A stretch of DNA of 64,000 nucleotides, taken from the NCBI GenBank assembly GCA_937922675.1, contig CALAJN010000007.1, forward strand, positions 1 through 64,000, read 5' to 3'. Below are positions 1-8,382 of the stretch, piece after piece (the stretch's first letter is position 1; every line of letters begins with the position of its first letter). The notes below the pieces were generated by a model. The model did not search any database. It was given only the letters and a program-made list of their open reading frames with translations, and was not told the origin of the DNA. Position numbers and translations under genes: made by a program. Origin of the DNA: an uncultured Granulosicoccaceae bacterium (GTDB lineage Bacteria; Pseudomonadota; Gammaproteobacteria; Granulosicoccales; Granulosicoccaceae).

Positions 1-126
1 TCAAGACATCGCTCTTTTGACAACTTCTTAGGAAACTTAATTGCTGGCTTAACAGCTTATTCATTTTTAGACAAGAAACCAAGCATTAAAATTCAGCACT
101 TTTTACCTAATATTGGTGTAAATTAG
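1..126 (+). mobile_element. IS982-like transposase, C-terminal fragment (cut by window edge)
   Basis: Frame 1 is open from the first base and ends at TAG 124-126. The 41 residues include RHRSFDNFLGNLIAGL followed by TAYSFLDKKPSIKI, which matches in style the C-terminal end of IS982-family DDE transposases (RHRS...N...AGL.AY...KPSI). The 5' part lies outside the window, so whether the element is intact is unknown. Bases just after the stop (about 127-140) could contain the right terminal inverted repeat, but the other end is not visible. The fragment shares the strong AT bias of the next 2.2 kb. The family call rests on remembered family pattern only. Confidence 0.6.
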
Positions 127-260
127 ATCGAACTCACGTTACTTAGCTAAATATAAATATTTTGCTTTTATCTTTTCCATTATAAACGCCAAATTTTGTA
201 TTTAGCGGACTTCATTAATATGTACCAATTTTTCGATTAAGCACAAACTCCCTATGTTTT
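127..260. other. AT-rich spacer between transposase tail and kinase gene
   Basis: Non-coding on both strands as far as I can see. It may hold the right end of the IS982-like element and the transcription end of the convergent kinase gene. No clear hairpin with a T-tract was recognised. Confidence 0.4.
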
Positions 261-1355
261 TTATATATTGTTATGCATAGACTTTTCTATCCTCAAAGTA
301 AAAATATTCCAAGATAAATCAATATTTTCATCATTAGAGACTTTTTTTGTTTCGAAACTTATTTTGCCATAAAAATGTTTCGAAATTTGCATAGCATTGT
401 ATAATCCCATTCCTGTGCCTTCTTTTGAATCCTTATTGACACTTGACCTGAAACCCCTTGAGAACAAGTATGGTTGTTCTGTTTTAGGTATTGATTTACC
501 ATATGAGTGTACACTAATGTTCAGTCTTTTTTTTGTTTCTTCAAATTCTACTTTTGGACCAATTCGTTTTGGAAATTGAGAGTACTTTAGAGCATTTTCT
601 ACTAGAATTTTAATTAATATTTCAAAGTATTCTTTATCTCCAGAAATTTTAATTCCTGAACTTCCTGTAAACTCAATATCAGCTCTTCCTTTCTTAAAAT
701 CATTCCTGTAAATTTTAACAATCTTGCTTACTGACCGATGTGCTACAAAGAATTTTGAGTAATCTAATTTTAAGTTTTCAAAAAAATTTGGTTGAAAGAA
801 TTTAATGTTGTCTAAAATGAACTTAATCAGTCTACTTCCAACATATATTTTTTTAACACTTTCTGTTTGTTCATCAAATTTGGATTCCCATTCTTCTTCT
901 TTTTCAATTTTCATAATCCGGTCAATATTTCCCGAAATTTTAGAGTTTAGACCTCTTAACTCGTGTAAGTTTTGAGTTACAATATCGATAGGGATAAATT
1001 CTTTAAAATTGACCAAGTCATATTCGAATTTTATTTGCTTTTTTAAATACTCAATATCAAATTTATTCAAAGGATATTTTTTACTTAAATTGTTATATTT
1101 ACCTCTGTCAGATTTATTGGTAATTAAGCCTATATAGCAAATAAAATCTAAGTTTAAAAAAGTAAAGCCTAACGGATCAATACCTATAATTACATCTTGA
1201 GAAGTACTTTCAGATAATATTTTAGTAAAAAAAGATTTTAATAATACTTGATTAGTTTGCTTTAAATATTCTTTTGGTAAACAACAAAGTCTTCCATTAT
1301 TGAAGGAGATTTGATTGTCGTGGTTCTTTGCAAAAGGGTAACTAAATTCTATCAT
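261..1355 (-). CDS. Soluble histidine kinase-like protein
   Basis: A 364-residue protein with the layout of a cytoplasmic histidine kinase and no membrane segment. An H-box-like stretch HELRGLNSKI lies near residue 132. The HATPase domain follows, with N-box LVENALKYS (about 251), a G1-like VHSYGKSIP, an F-box PYLFSRGF and G2 GTGMGLYNA (about 316). The first 125 residues match no sensor domain I know. The start codon overlaps the stop of the upstream receiver gene as ATGA, so the two are co-translated and probably exchange phosphate. Base composition is far more AT-rich than in the rest of the window, indicating a foreign origin. The signal sensed is unknown. Confidence 0.8.
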   Translation of the reverse strand: MIEFSYPFAKNHDNQISFNNGRLCCLPKEYLKQTNQVLLKSFFTKILSESTSQDVIIGIDPLGFTFLNLDFICYIGLITNKSDRGKYNNLSKKYPLNKFDIEYLKKQIKFEYDLVNFKEFIPIDIVTQNLHELRGLNSKISGNIDRIMKIEKEEEWESKFDEQTESVKKIYVGSRLIKFILDNIKFFQPNFFENLKLDYSKFFVAHRSVSKIVKIYRNDFKKGRADIEFTGSSGIKISGDKEYFEILIKILVENALKYSQFPKRIGPKVEFEETKKRLNISVHSYGKSIPKTEQPYLFSRGFRSSVNKDSKEGTGMGLYNAMQISKHFYGKISFETKKVSNDENIDLSWNIFTLRIEKSMHNNI

Positions 1356-2053
1356 ACTAACAAAGAAGTTATATTACCAACAATAGATAGAAAGTTATCT
1401 GCTATTTCCAAGACTTCTTTATTGTTTGTTATTTTCAATAGTTCTTTTTTAGTTGATTCTTTATTTCCACCATAAGTATCAATTACACTTTTTATTTGTT
1501 CAATAGTACTCGTGTTTGAAATTTCTTTAAGCATTTTTTTTCGTTCAATCTCAAAATGGTAAGAAGGAGAAAAAGCTTTTTTAATTCCATCATCTAGCTT
1601 TGATTTGAAGTCCAAAAATTCTAAATCTTTACCAATAAAGTCATCTGCTTTTTCAGCTTCCTGTTTATATTTAGTTATAGACCATTCAGCACCAGTAAAC
1701 ATTATAACAACAAGATTTGGGTTTGCATTTTTTAAATATTTTAGTATTCCCCAACCTTCTGATTTAGGAGATAATTTTTGCCCAATACCTTGGATATCTA
1801 ATACAACTACATTGTATTTTTTTCTCAAAAAATCGTCAATATTATCTATATCATCAAATTGAGTAATATTATATCCATCATCTTGTAATCTTTCAACGTG
1901 AGAAATTTCTTCATCGTCAATAAATGCAATTCGAGCTTTAAATTTAGCCTCTTCAAGTTCTTCCGATGTAAGTTCCTTTATTGGTGATTTCGGTGTAGGT
2001 TTATCTTTTTTTGAAAATAATGATGCGAACATTTTGGTTAGTTTTATTATCAA
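1352..2053 (-). CDS. Receiver-domain response regulator without a known output domain
   Basis: A 233-residue protein. After a basic N-terminus a CheY-like receiver runs from about residue 42 to 160: acidic pair in IAFIDDEE, phospho-acceptor Asp in VVVLDIQG, Thr in VIMFTGAE, Lys in FIGKDLEF. The last 70 or so residues are helical and lysine-rich and resemble no DNA-binding domain. It is the first gene of a two-gene AT-rich operon with the kinase downstream (ATGA overlap). The start is uncertain: ATG at 2051-2053 or ATG at 2030-2032, neither with a clear ribosome binding site. Output is probably through protein contact. Confidence 0.78.
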   Translation of the reverse strand: MIIKLTKMFASLFSKKDKPTPKSPIKELTSEELEEAKFKARIAFIDDEEISHVERLQDDGYNITQFDDIDNIDDFLRKKYNVVVLDIQGIGQKLSPKSEGWGILKYLKNANPNLVVIMFTGAEWSITKYKQEAEKADDFIGKDLEFLDFKSKLDDGIKKAFSPSYHFEIERKKMLKEISNTSTIEQIKSVIDTYGGNKESTKKELLKITNNKEVLEIADNFLSIVGNITSLLV

Positions 2054-2086
2054 TTTATATTATTTTCAGTTTATGCATAACGTAGG

Positions 2087-2112
2087 AATATAGTTACCAT
2101 GGTAACTATATT
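2087..2112. promoter_or_regulatory. Perfect 26-bp palindrome upstream of the receiver gene
   Basis: Thirteen consecutive base pairs are symmetric around the centre between 2099 and 2100 (core ATAGTTACCATGGTAACTAT). It lies 34 bases upstream of the first ATG of the receiver gene, where an operator would be expected. It is not followed by a T-tract on either strand, so a terminator is less likely. No regulator gene is next to it. Confidence 0.5.
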
Positions 2113-2360
2113 TCCATTATATAATTCACAAATCTAACAGATTTCAATCAAAAACAAAGTCTTATATGTTGTTTAAATGTTATTTAATCAGATTTTTATA
2201 GATATATAGAGCATGTCGTGAGATGAACTATCAGACTCTGGATACACCCATAATTATAGAAAATCATTTGTAAACACTTATAAACGACTACAAGTACAAC
2301 AAGTACCTCAATGGAGATCTACTAATTTATGGGTTTTGCGTCATTGTATAGTAGCCGTGA
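2113..2360. other. AT-rich non-coding stretch
   Basis: No gene recognised. A short direct repeat ACAAGTAC occurs twice near 2290-2307. Base composition starts to change towards that of the rest of the window at about 2330-2395, where the adhesin repeats begin. Confidence 0.5.
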
Positions 2361-2438
2361 CACCCTACGACCAGAAATACAGAAAACCAAAGGCCGGCTG
2401 CCGACGGCAACGGTGGCACAGTCACCCAGGCAATTGCT

Positions 2439-5024
2439 GTGACGGTGACCAACGTCAATGAAGACCCGACGATCACCTCGGCCAATACGGCGAGTGTCGC
2501 AGAGAATCAGACGGCGGCTTTGACGGTAACCGCCAGTGATGTCGATGGAGATGTGCCGACCTTCTCGCTAGTGGGCGGGGCAGATCAGTCTCAGTTTTTA
2601 CTTAACGGCGCGTCGGGTGAACTGACGTTCGCTTCGGCACCGGACTTCGACACTGCTGGCGATGCCAACGGTGACAATGTCTATGAAGTGACTGTGCAGG
2701 CGGCCGACGGCAACGGTGGCGTAGTCACCCAGGCCATTGCAGTGACGGTGACCAACGTCAATGAAGACCCGAATATCACCTCGGCCAACACGGCGAGTGT
2801 GGCGGAGAATCAAACAACTGTACTGACCGTGACGGCCAGTGATGTCGACGGAGATGTGTCGACCTTCTCGATAGTGGGCGGGGCGGATCAGTCGGCCTTT
2901 GCGATAGACAGTGTATCGGGTGCACTGACGTTCGCTTCGGCACCGGACTTCGACACCGCTGGCGATGCCAACGGTGACAATATCTATGAAGTGACCGTAC
3001 AGGCTGCCGACGGCAACGGTGGCGCAGTCACCCAGGCAATTGCTGTGACGGTGACCAACGTCAATGAATATCCGACGATCACCTCGGCCAATACGGCGAG
3101 TGTGGCGGAGAATCAGACGGCGGCTTTGACGGTAACCGCCAGTGATGTCGATGGAGATGTGCCGACCTTCTCGCTAGTCGGCGGGGCCGATCAGTCGGCT
3201 TTTGCGATAGACAGTGTATCGGGTGAGCTGACGTTCTCTACTGCACCAGACTTTGACACCGCTGGCGATGCCAACGGTGACAATGTCTATGAGGTGACCG
3301 TACAAGCGGCCGACGGCAACGGTGGCGCAGTCACCCAGGCTATTGCAGTGACGGTGACCAACGTCAATGAAGACCCGACGATCACCTCGGCCAATACGGC
3401 GAGTGTGGCGGAGAATCAGGCGACTGTACTGACCGTGACGGCCAGCGATCTTGACGGTGACGTCCCAAGGTTTTCAATCGTTGGAGGTTCTGATCAGTCT
3501 AAGTTCTCTATCAATGGTGAACTTGGTACGTTGACGTTCAACGTGGAACCAAATTTCGAAAACCCCACTGATGCTGAAGGTGATGGTAATTACCAAGTCA
3601 TTGTTCAGGCTGTTGATGGCAGAGGCGGCAGTGATCAACAATCGATTTCAGTATCAGTAATCGATGTCAATGAAGCACCGGTTGTTGTCAACGAAGGTCT
3701 TGTTGACTCAGGTGGCGAAGTTGACCCGGAAAACCCGATAGCCACAGAAACATACGACGTTCTCGAAAATCAGGTTGCCAATATCACGGTAATGGCAACA
3801 GACGAGGATGCTAACAACGACCTTGTCTACTCAATTGTTGGCGGAGCGGATGCTGATGCCTTCATCGTTGATCCGCTCACGGGTGTTATTGATTTCATCG
3901 CCACACCCAATCACGAGGAAAAAGCTCTGTACGCCGTACAAGTAGCGGTGACTGATGGTGACGGTCTTACGGCTTTTAAAAATTTAATTGTGAATGTGGA
4001 GGATGTGAACGAGCTGCCTACGGCAGTAGAAGATACTTTGGACGCAAGTGAAAACCAGGTACTCACTATTGATCCTGTGGCCTCGTTGCTCGCGAACGAT
4101 TCAGATCCTGAGCAGGGCGTGCTAGAAGTAGTTGACTTTACGCAGCCTTTGAATGGTGCTCTGAGTGTGAATGCCGAAGGTGACTTGGTATACACACCAG
4201 ATGTTGGCTTTAGAGGTGCCGATCGTTTTGAATATGTGATTCAGGATGAGGGTGGGCTGCGAGTGCGAGCGATAGTTTGGCTCGATGTCAGATCCTTGGG
4301 CGTGCCGCAGCTGTCTGAAGCCAATGAGGCAAGCAATGAGCATGCTGGGTTTGACCACTCAACACCGGAGCACCCTGATACCAAGCACCCGAATCAGGAC
4401 GTTGATAGTCACGATGTCGTTACGCCGGTAGAGTCAGAGTCAACTACTGGCATTGGCGGGAGCACCGATGCCAATGGTGCTGACAACGAGGTCAACGCCT
4501 TGTCAAGCGAGGTGTCGTCCTCGAATATGCGTACACCGTCGTTCAAAACACTATCGGTGGACACTACCGCACAAGTGCCCTTTCATCATCAGACATCCAG
4601 AGTGACTGTAAATCTGTTAGCTCAGCTGCTTGAGTACGAATTATCAAGCTTGGATATTGATTTCGAGTTAGTGGATTACACACAAACGGTTTCACCGGAA
4701 TTTCAACAAGCCCTGGATTCGCTACGTGAGGTGATAGACCAGATGATGGATCAATCCGACCAGTCGAGTCCATTGTCTGTACTTGCACCGAGTGTTGTCG
4801 GTGCGTCGTTGACAGCTGGGATTGTCACTTGGATTCTGCGCTCCGGACTCTTGCTGTCCGCAACACTGACCACAAGCCCATTATGGAGGCCACTGGATCC
4901 AGTACCGATTCTAATAGGCGCTGCCAAAGACGATCCTTGGTATGGGGATACAGACGAAGGCGGGCAAGACAAGCCTGTATCTGGCAACGCTGGACACAAT
5001 GAAAAGGGTGTCGGACATGGATAG
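2439..5024 (+). CDS. Cadherin-repeat adhesin, 5' end missing
   Basis: The frame is open from 2361, and repeat homology begins at about 2396 in mid-repeat, so the GTG at 2439 is probably not a natural start. The protein has tandem 101-residue cadherin-like repeats (…SANTASVAENQ… …GDANGDNVYEVTVQAADGNGG…), three near-identical and one diverged. A further cadherin-like unit follows, and then a bacterial cadherin/Ig-like unit (LANDSDPEQG…YTPDVGFRG). Next comes a His/Glu/Ser-rich stretch, and near the C-terminus a hydrophobic segment (SLTAGIVTWILRSGLLLSA) before an acidic tail. This C-terminal layout is seen in giant surface proteins of marine gammaproteobacteria. It overlaps the next gene by 8 bases. 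Role by inference: calcium-dependent adhesion or biofilm matrix. What remains is likely not expressed as a full protein. Confidence 0.75.
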   Translation: MTVTNVNEDPTITSANTASVAENQTAALTVTASDVDGDVPTFSLVGGADQSQFLLNGASGELTFASAPDFDTAGDANGDNVYEVTVQAADGNGGVVTQAIAVTVTNVNEDPNITSANTASVAENQTTVLTVTASDVDGDVSTFSIVGGADQSAFAIDSVSGALTFASAPDFDTAGDANGDNIYEVTVQAADGNGGAVTQAIAVTVTNVNEYPTITSANTASVAENQTAALTVTASDVDGDVPTFSLVGGADQSAFAIDSVSGELTFSTAPDFDTAGDANGDNVYEVTVQAADGNGGAVTQAIAVTVTNVNEDPTITSANTASVAENQATVLTVTASDLDGDVPRFSIVGGSDQSKFSINGELGTLTFNVEPNFENPTDAEGDGNYQVIVQAVDGRGGSDQQSISVSVIDVNEAPVVVNEGLVDSGGEVDPENPIATETYDVLENQVANITVMATDEDANNDLVYSIVGGADADAFIVDPLTGVIDFIATPNHEEKALYAVQVAVTDGDGLTAFKNLIVNVEDVNELPTAVEDTLDASENQVLTIDPVASLLANDSDPEQGVLEVVDFTQPLNGALSVNAEGDLVYTPDVGFRGADRFEYVIQDEGGLRVRAIVWLDVRSLGVPQLSEANEASNEHAGFDHSTPEHPDTKHPNQDVDSHDVVTPVESESTTGIGGSTDANGADNEVNALSSEVSSSNMRTPSFKTLSVDTTAQVPFHHQTSRVTVNLLAQLLEYELSSLDIDFELVDYTQTVSPEFQQALDSLREVIDQMMDQSDQSSPLSVLAPSVVGASLTAGIVTWILRSGLLLSATLTTSPLWRPLDPVPILIGAAKDDPWYGDTDEGGQDKPVSGNAGHNEKGVGHG
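2469..3680 (+). repeat. 303-bp tandem repeats coding for cadherin-like units
   Basis: The landmark CCTCGGCC recurs at 2476, 2779, 3082 and 3385, exactly 303 bases apart (101 codons). The first three units are almost identical in DNA, and the fourth diverges after about 3440. A partial unit precedes the first (from about 2396). Such near-identity points to recent unit duplication or gene conversion. Confidence 0.9.
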
Positions 5025-7995
5025 ATCATTGATGTTTACAGGCAGTATCAAGGCACATGTGCAGTCAATGAAGCGCCCGTTTTTTCTTGCGTCAAGTTTG
5101 GTGCTGCTAAGTTTGTCTGTGTTGTTCATGGCAGATTTGTTTGGACTGAAGACCAGCTCCATGGACAACTCAAAAGAGACTCGCAAAGTAGTAGCTGAAG
5201 CACTGGCGATACAGCTGTCGACATTGGCTAGCCAGGGTGAGGTTGCTGAGGTTCAATCCACCATTTCGCATTTTGTATTGCGCAACAACGATGTGCATGC
5301 TGCCGCCATGATTCGTGATACGGGCGTCGTCGTGGCTCAAATCGGAGATATGAGTCAGTTTGACGAGAGTGTGTCCGGATCTACTCCAACACAGCTACGA
5401 ATACCAATATACCAAGGCAGTGCGTCTTGGGGAGAGGTGCACGTGGTCTTTGAAGCTGTAGCTAGTCGGTGGCGTGAGGCGGTTGCTTACGTTTTCATCG
5501 CGTTTTTCTCACTGGTGTCGTTTACTGCGTTTTTAGGGCGTGCGCTCGTTCAGCTTGACCCTGGAAAAGCCGTTCCGGGGCGCGTTGACTCCGCGATGAA
5601 TCTGTTTAACGCAGGAGTCGTTGTGCTCGATGGCAATCTTCGCATCGTGATGGCGAACAAATCAGCTGAGTTGATGGCTGAAAGTGACAGTAAAGATCTT
5701 ATAGGAGATACACTGGATAGCTGGTCTTGGAAACGTGACACAGACTGGGAGGCGTTGTGGAAGAGTACGCTCGAGACAGGTGTCTCTGTATCTGATCATC
5801 ATATGACACTGGAGACACGGACCGGAGAGGAGCGGTCTGTATTGGTCAGTTGTGTGTTTGTCGGCGATAACGACAGTGAAGCCAAAGGTGTTTTGGTTAC
5901 GCTGGATGATGTTACGACTCTGGAAAATCAGAATCGCAGTCTGACAACAATGGTCGAACGTCTACGGGAGTCTCAGCTTGTTATTGAAGAAAAAAATCGA
6001 GACTTGAAACTACTGGCAACAACTGATGGATTGACAGGAATTGATAACCGTCGATCATTGATGCTATCGCTCGAAGAGCTGTATTCTGCGGCGATTATTC
6101 ATGAGGCCCCGCTGTCGTGCATCATGACAGACATCGATTTTTTCAAGCAAGTGAACGACACTTATGGCCATAAGGTAGGCGACGATGTCATTGTTGCGTG
6201 TGCGGGTGTTCTGAAAAGTCTCGCGCGAGAGCAGGATGTTGTCGGTCGATACGGCGGCGAGGAGTTTGTCATGGTTCTTCCCGGACTGAATGCTGCTGCT
6301 GCTGCAGAGGTTGCAGAGCGCGCACGTGTTGCAACGCTGGCTCTGGCGTATGGCGATGAACTTCCGCTTGAGAGTCTGTCGTCGAGTTATGGTGTTGCCG
6401 ACTTGACAAGTGGTGTTGCCAATAGCCCGGCGTTAGTCGACGCCGCTGATTCATGTCTTTATCTCGCCAAGGAGCAAGGGCGGAATCGTGTCGTGGTGTT
6501 TGATCCTCAAGGAATGGAGTCGGTAGCTTCAATCGAGCCTGTTTTGCCAAGCCCAACCGTTGCCGTTGTGCCAAGTTCAACCTCGGATCACTATCAGGCA
6601 CGTATGCTCGAGCTACAGAAAATGATAGAGCAGCGCGATGATCAGTTGAATCGAATGAATGAGTACGATGCGAACACGGGCATTCCTCTTCGTAAGGTAT
6701 TTTTGCAACGTGCAGAGGCCGAGTTAGTGAGCTCGGCTCGTAGCGATGCTCTTGTTGGAATCATATCTTTTGGTTTTCGAGATATGGATCGATTGATTTC
6801 CAAGTTCGGCTATGTACTGTGTCAGGAGTTGCTCAACGAAGTGATTGAGCGTTTGCAGAATGATCTTAGGTCAACAGACCTTGTGTCCATGCTATCGGAG
6901 GAGCATTCACTGTCCCGTCTCACGCTCAATGAATACGCCGTTCTGTTGTCTTCCTTAAGTGATGCAACTAGTGCCATGATCATTGTGACTCGGCTTAAAC
7001 GTATGTTGGCAAAGCCGTTTTTTGTTTCTGGCGAAAAAGTCTACATTGGTGCTTCTATTGGCATCGCCGTATCAGAAAGTGGTGAACAAGATGCTGACAG
7101 CTTGCTAAGCGAGGCCAACGAAGCTAGATCTTCAGCGCATGCGATGCCTGATAAAATATCCCACGTATTCTCGCAGAAGCGGCTACAGGAAGCCTCGGTT
7201 GATTACATACAACTGGAGTCAGATCTTTATGATGCGCTTGATAACGACGATATCGAAACCTGGTTCCAGCCCAAATATGACTTGAGCAACGAATGTGTAG
7301 TGGGGATGGAGGCGCTTTTGCGATGGAAGCACCAAACACGTGGCTTTGTATCACCGGAAGTGTTTGTTGCTGTCGCAGAGGCTAACGGTCTGATCGACAG
7401 ATTGACGCACAAAGTACTGTCCGCTTCCTTGCGGCAAATCATCGTCTGGCGAGCCATGGGCTTTGACCAGCTCAAAGTGTCCGTCAATATGTCGCCGATG
7501 CAACTACGAGCCCACACCTTGGTCGATGAAACTCTGCAGCAGTTGCGCTCAGCAGGCGTTGACGGGTGTCAGCTTGAGATCGAATTGACTGAGACATCAG
7601 TTCTGGAGAACGTTGAGAATGCGAGGAAAGATCTTGCCCGTTTGCGTGATGCAGGTGTAGGTATAGCTATCGATGATTTTGGAACCGGTTACACCTCCTT
7701 GTCTCTTCTTGCAGAGCTTCCTCTGGATGTGGTGAAGATAGATCGATCATTCATCAGTGCTATCGATACGGGCGTTCGCACACGAGCCGTGGTGGGTTCG
7801 GTGATTGGCATGTCCCACGCGCTCGGTCTGCGAGTGGTTGCCGAGGGAGTGGAGTGCATGGGTCAAATGGAACTGTTGCGTCAATTGGGTTGTGATGAAG
7901 TGCAGGGCTATTTTGTGAGTCGGCCATTGCCAGCTGACGAAATCACAGCCTTTCTTGTCAATCAACAATTTGGTGAGCTAAAACAGAGTGCCTGA
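5017..7995 (+). CDS. Membrane GGDEF/EAL cyclic-di-GMP protein
   Basis: Two membrane segments (about residues 22-42 and 140-165 from this start) enclose a periplasmic sensor region. A PAS-like domain (FNAGVVVLDGNLRIVMANKSAELM) follows. The first GGDEF domain has an intact GGEEF active site and an upstream REQD inhibitory site. A second GGDEF-like domain is degenerate (LTLNEYAVLL in place of the GGDEF loop). A C-terminal EAL domain has EALLRW, ELTETSVLEN, DDFGTGYTSL and EGVE, so phosphodiesterase activity is possible. ATG 5017 is chosen because it has an AAGG element upstream and only an 8-base overlap with the adhesin gene. An ATG at 4942 would overlap by 83 bases. The operon suggests c-di-GMP control of the adhesin. 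Confidence 0.9.
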   Translation: MDRSLMFTGSIKAHVQSMKRPFFLASSLVLLSLSVLFMADLFGLKTSSMDNSKETRKVVAEALAIQLSTLASQGEVAEVQSTISHFVLRNNDVHAAAMIRDTGVVVAQIGDMSQFDESVSGSTPTQLRIPIYQGSASWGEVHVVFEAVASRWREAVAYVFIAFFSLVSFTAFLGRALVQLDPGKAVPGRVDSAMNLFNAGVVVLDGNLRIVMANKSAELMAESDSKDLIGDTLDSWSWKRDTDWEALWKSTLETGVSVSDHHMTLETRTGEERSVLVSCVFVGDNDSEAKGVLVTLDDVTTLENQNRSLTTMVERLRESQLVIEEKNRDLKLLATTDGLTGIDNRRSLMLSLEELYSAAIIHEAPLSCIMTDIDFFKQVNDTYGHKVGDDVIVACAGVLKSLAREQDVVGRYGGEEFVMVLPGLNAAAAAEVAERARVATLALAYGDELPLESLSSSYGVADLTSGVANSPALVDAADSCLYLAKEQGRNRVVVFDPQGMESVASIEPVLPSPTVAVVPSSTSDHYQARMLELQKMIEQRDDQLNRMNEYDANTGIPLRKVFLQRAEAELVSSARSDALVGIISFGFRDMDRLISKFGYVLCQELLNEVIERLQNDLRSTDLVSMLSEEHSLSRLTLNEYAVLLSSLSDATSAMIIVTRLKRMLAKPFFVSGEKVYIGASIGIAVSESGEQDADSLLSEANEARSSAHAMPDKISHVFSQKRLQEASVDYIQLESDLYDALDNDDIETWFQPKYDLSNECVVGMEALLRWKHQTRGFVSPEVFVAVAEANGLIDRLTHKVLSASLRQIIVWRAMGFDQLKVSVNMSPMQLRAHTLVDETLQQLRSAGVDGCQLEIELTETSVLENVENARKDLARLRDAGVGIAIDDFGTGYTSLSLLAELPLDVVKIDRSFISAIDTGVRTRAVVGSVIGMSHALGLRVVAEGVECMGQMELLRQLGCDEVQGYFVSRPLPADEITAFLVNQQFGELKQSA

Positions 7996-8227
7996 TACAG
8001 TCGAAATGCAAGCGCCGCGTGATGTACTCATCGATCGCGAGCCAATCGAGTTATACAAAGTACTGAAATTTGAGGGTTTGGTAGCTAGTGGTGGTGAGGC
8101 CAAGAGCGTTATAGATGACGGTCTGGTTAGCGTTAATGGCGACGTTGAACACCGCAGGCGTCGCAAGCTTTTGGTGGGTGATGTGGTTGTATTTTCTGGT
8201 GCCGCACTGTGCCTGGTGAGAGCGTAA
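7988..8227 (+). CDS. Small S4-domain RNA-binding protein (YbcJ-like)
   Basis: A 79-residue protein that is almost entirely an S4 RNA-binding fold: ELYKVLKFEGLVASGGEAKS, VIDDGLVSVNGDVEHRRRRK, LLVGDVVVF. Length and pattern match E. coli YbcJ, a likely ribosome- or RNA-associated protein. GTG 7988 overlaps the end of the GGDEF/EAL gene by 8 bases. ATG 8006 is an alternative start that keeps the whole domain. The link to c-di-GMP signalling is positional only. Confidence 0.8.
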   Translation: MPDTVEMQAPRDVLIDREPIELYKVLKFEGLVASGGEAKSVIDDGLVSVNGDVEHRRRRKLLVGDVVVFSGAALCLVRA

Positions 8228-8382
8228 TTCTAGTACGTTTTTGACAGTTGTTGATATCGTTTCGTCCATATTATCCACTGCGCTGAGCAAGCTTTTACCG
8301 CTTGCCGGTAGTGTCTTGATTGCGACCGGACTGTTTCGTTTTTGCTTCCTGTCATCGGGTGAGTATGCGCACTTGTTCCGCC
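8228..8382. other. Intergenic space between convergent genes
   Basis: Lies between the S4 gene and the end of cobQ. An ORF-like stretch on the plus strand here runs into cobQ and has no family features. No strong terminator was recognised. Confidence 0.4.

Noticed and set aside
2469-3680. Regular repeats as a possible CRISPR or satellite array
   Set aside because: The 303-base period keeps one reading frame and encodes cadherin-like units; there are no short repeats with unique spacers.
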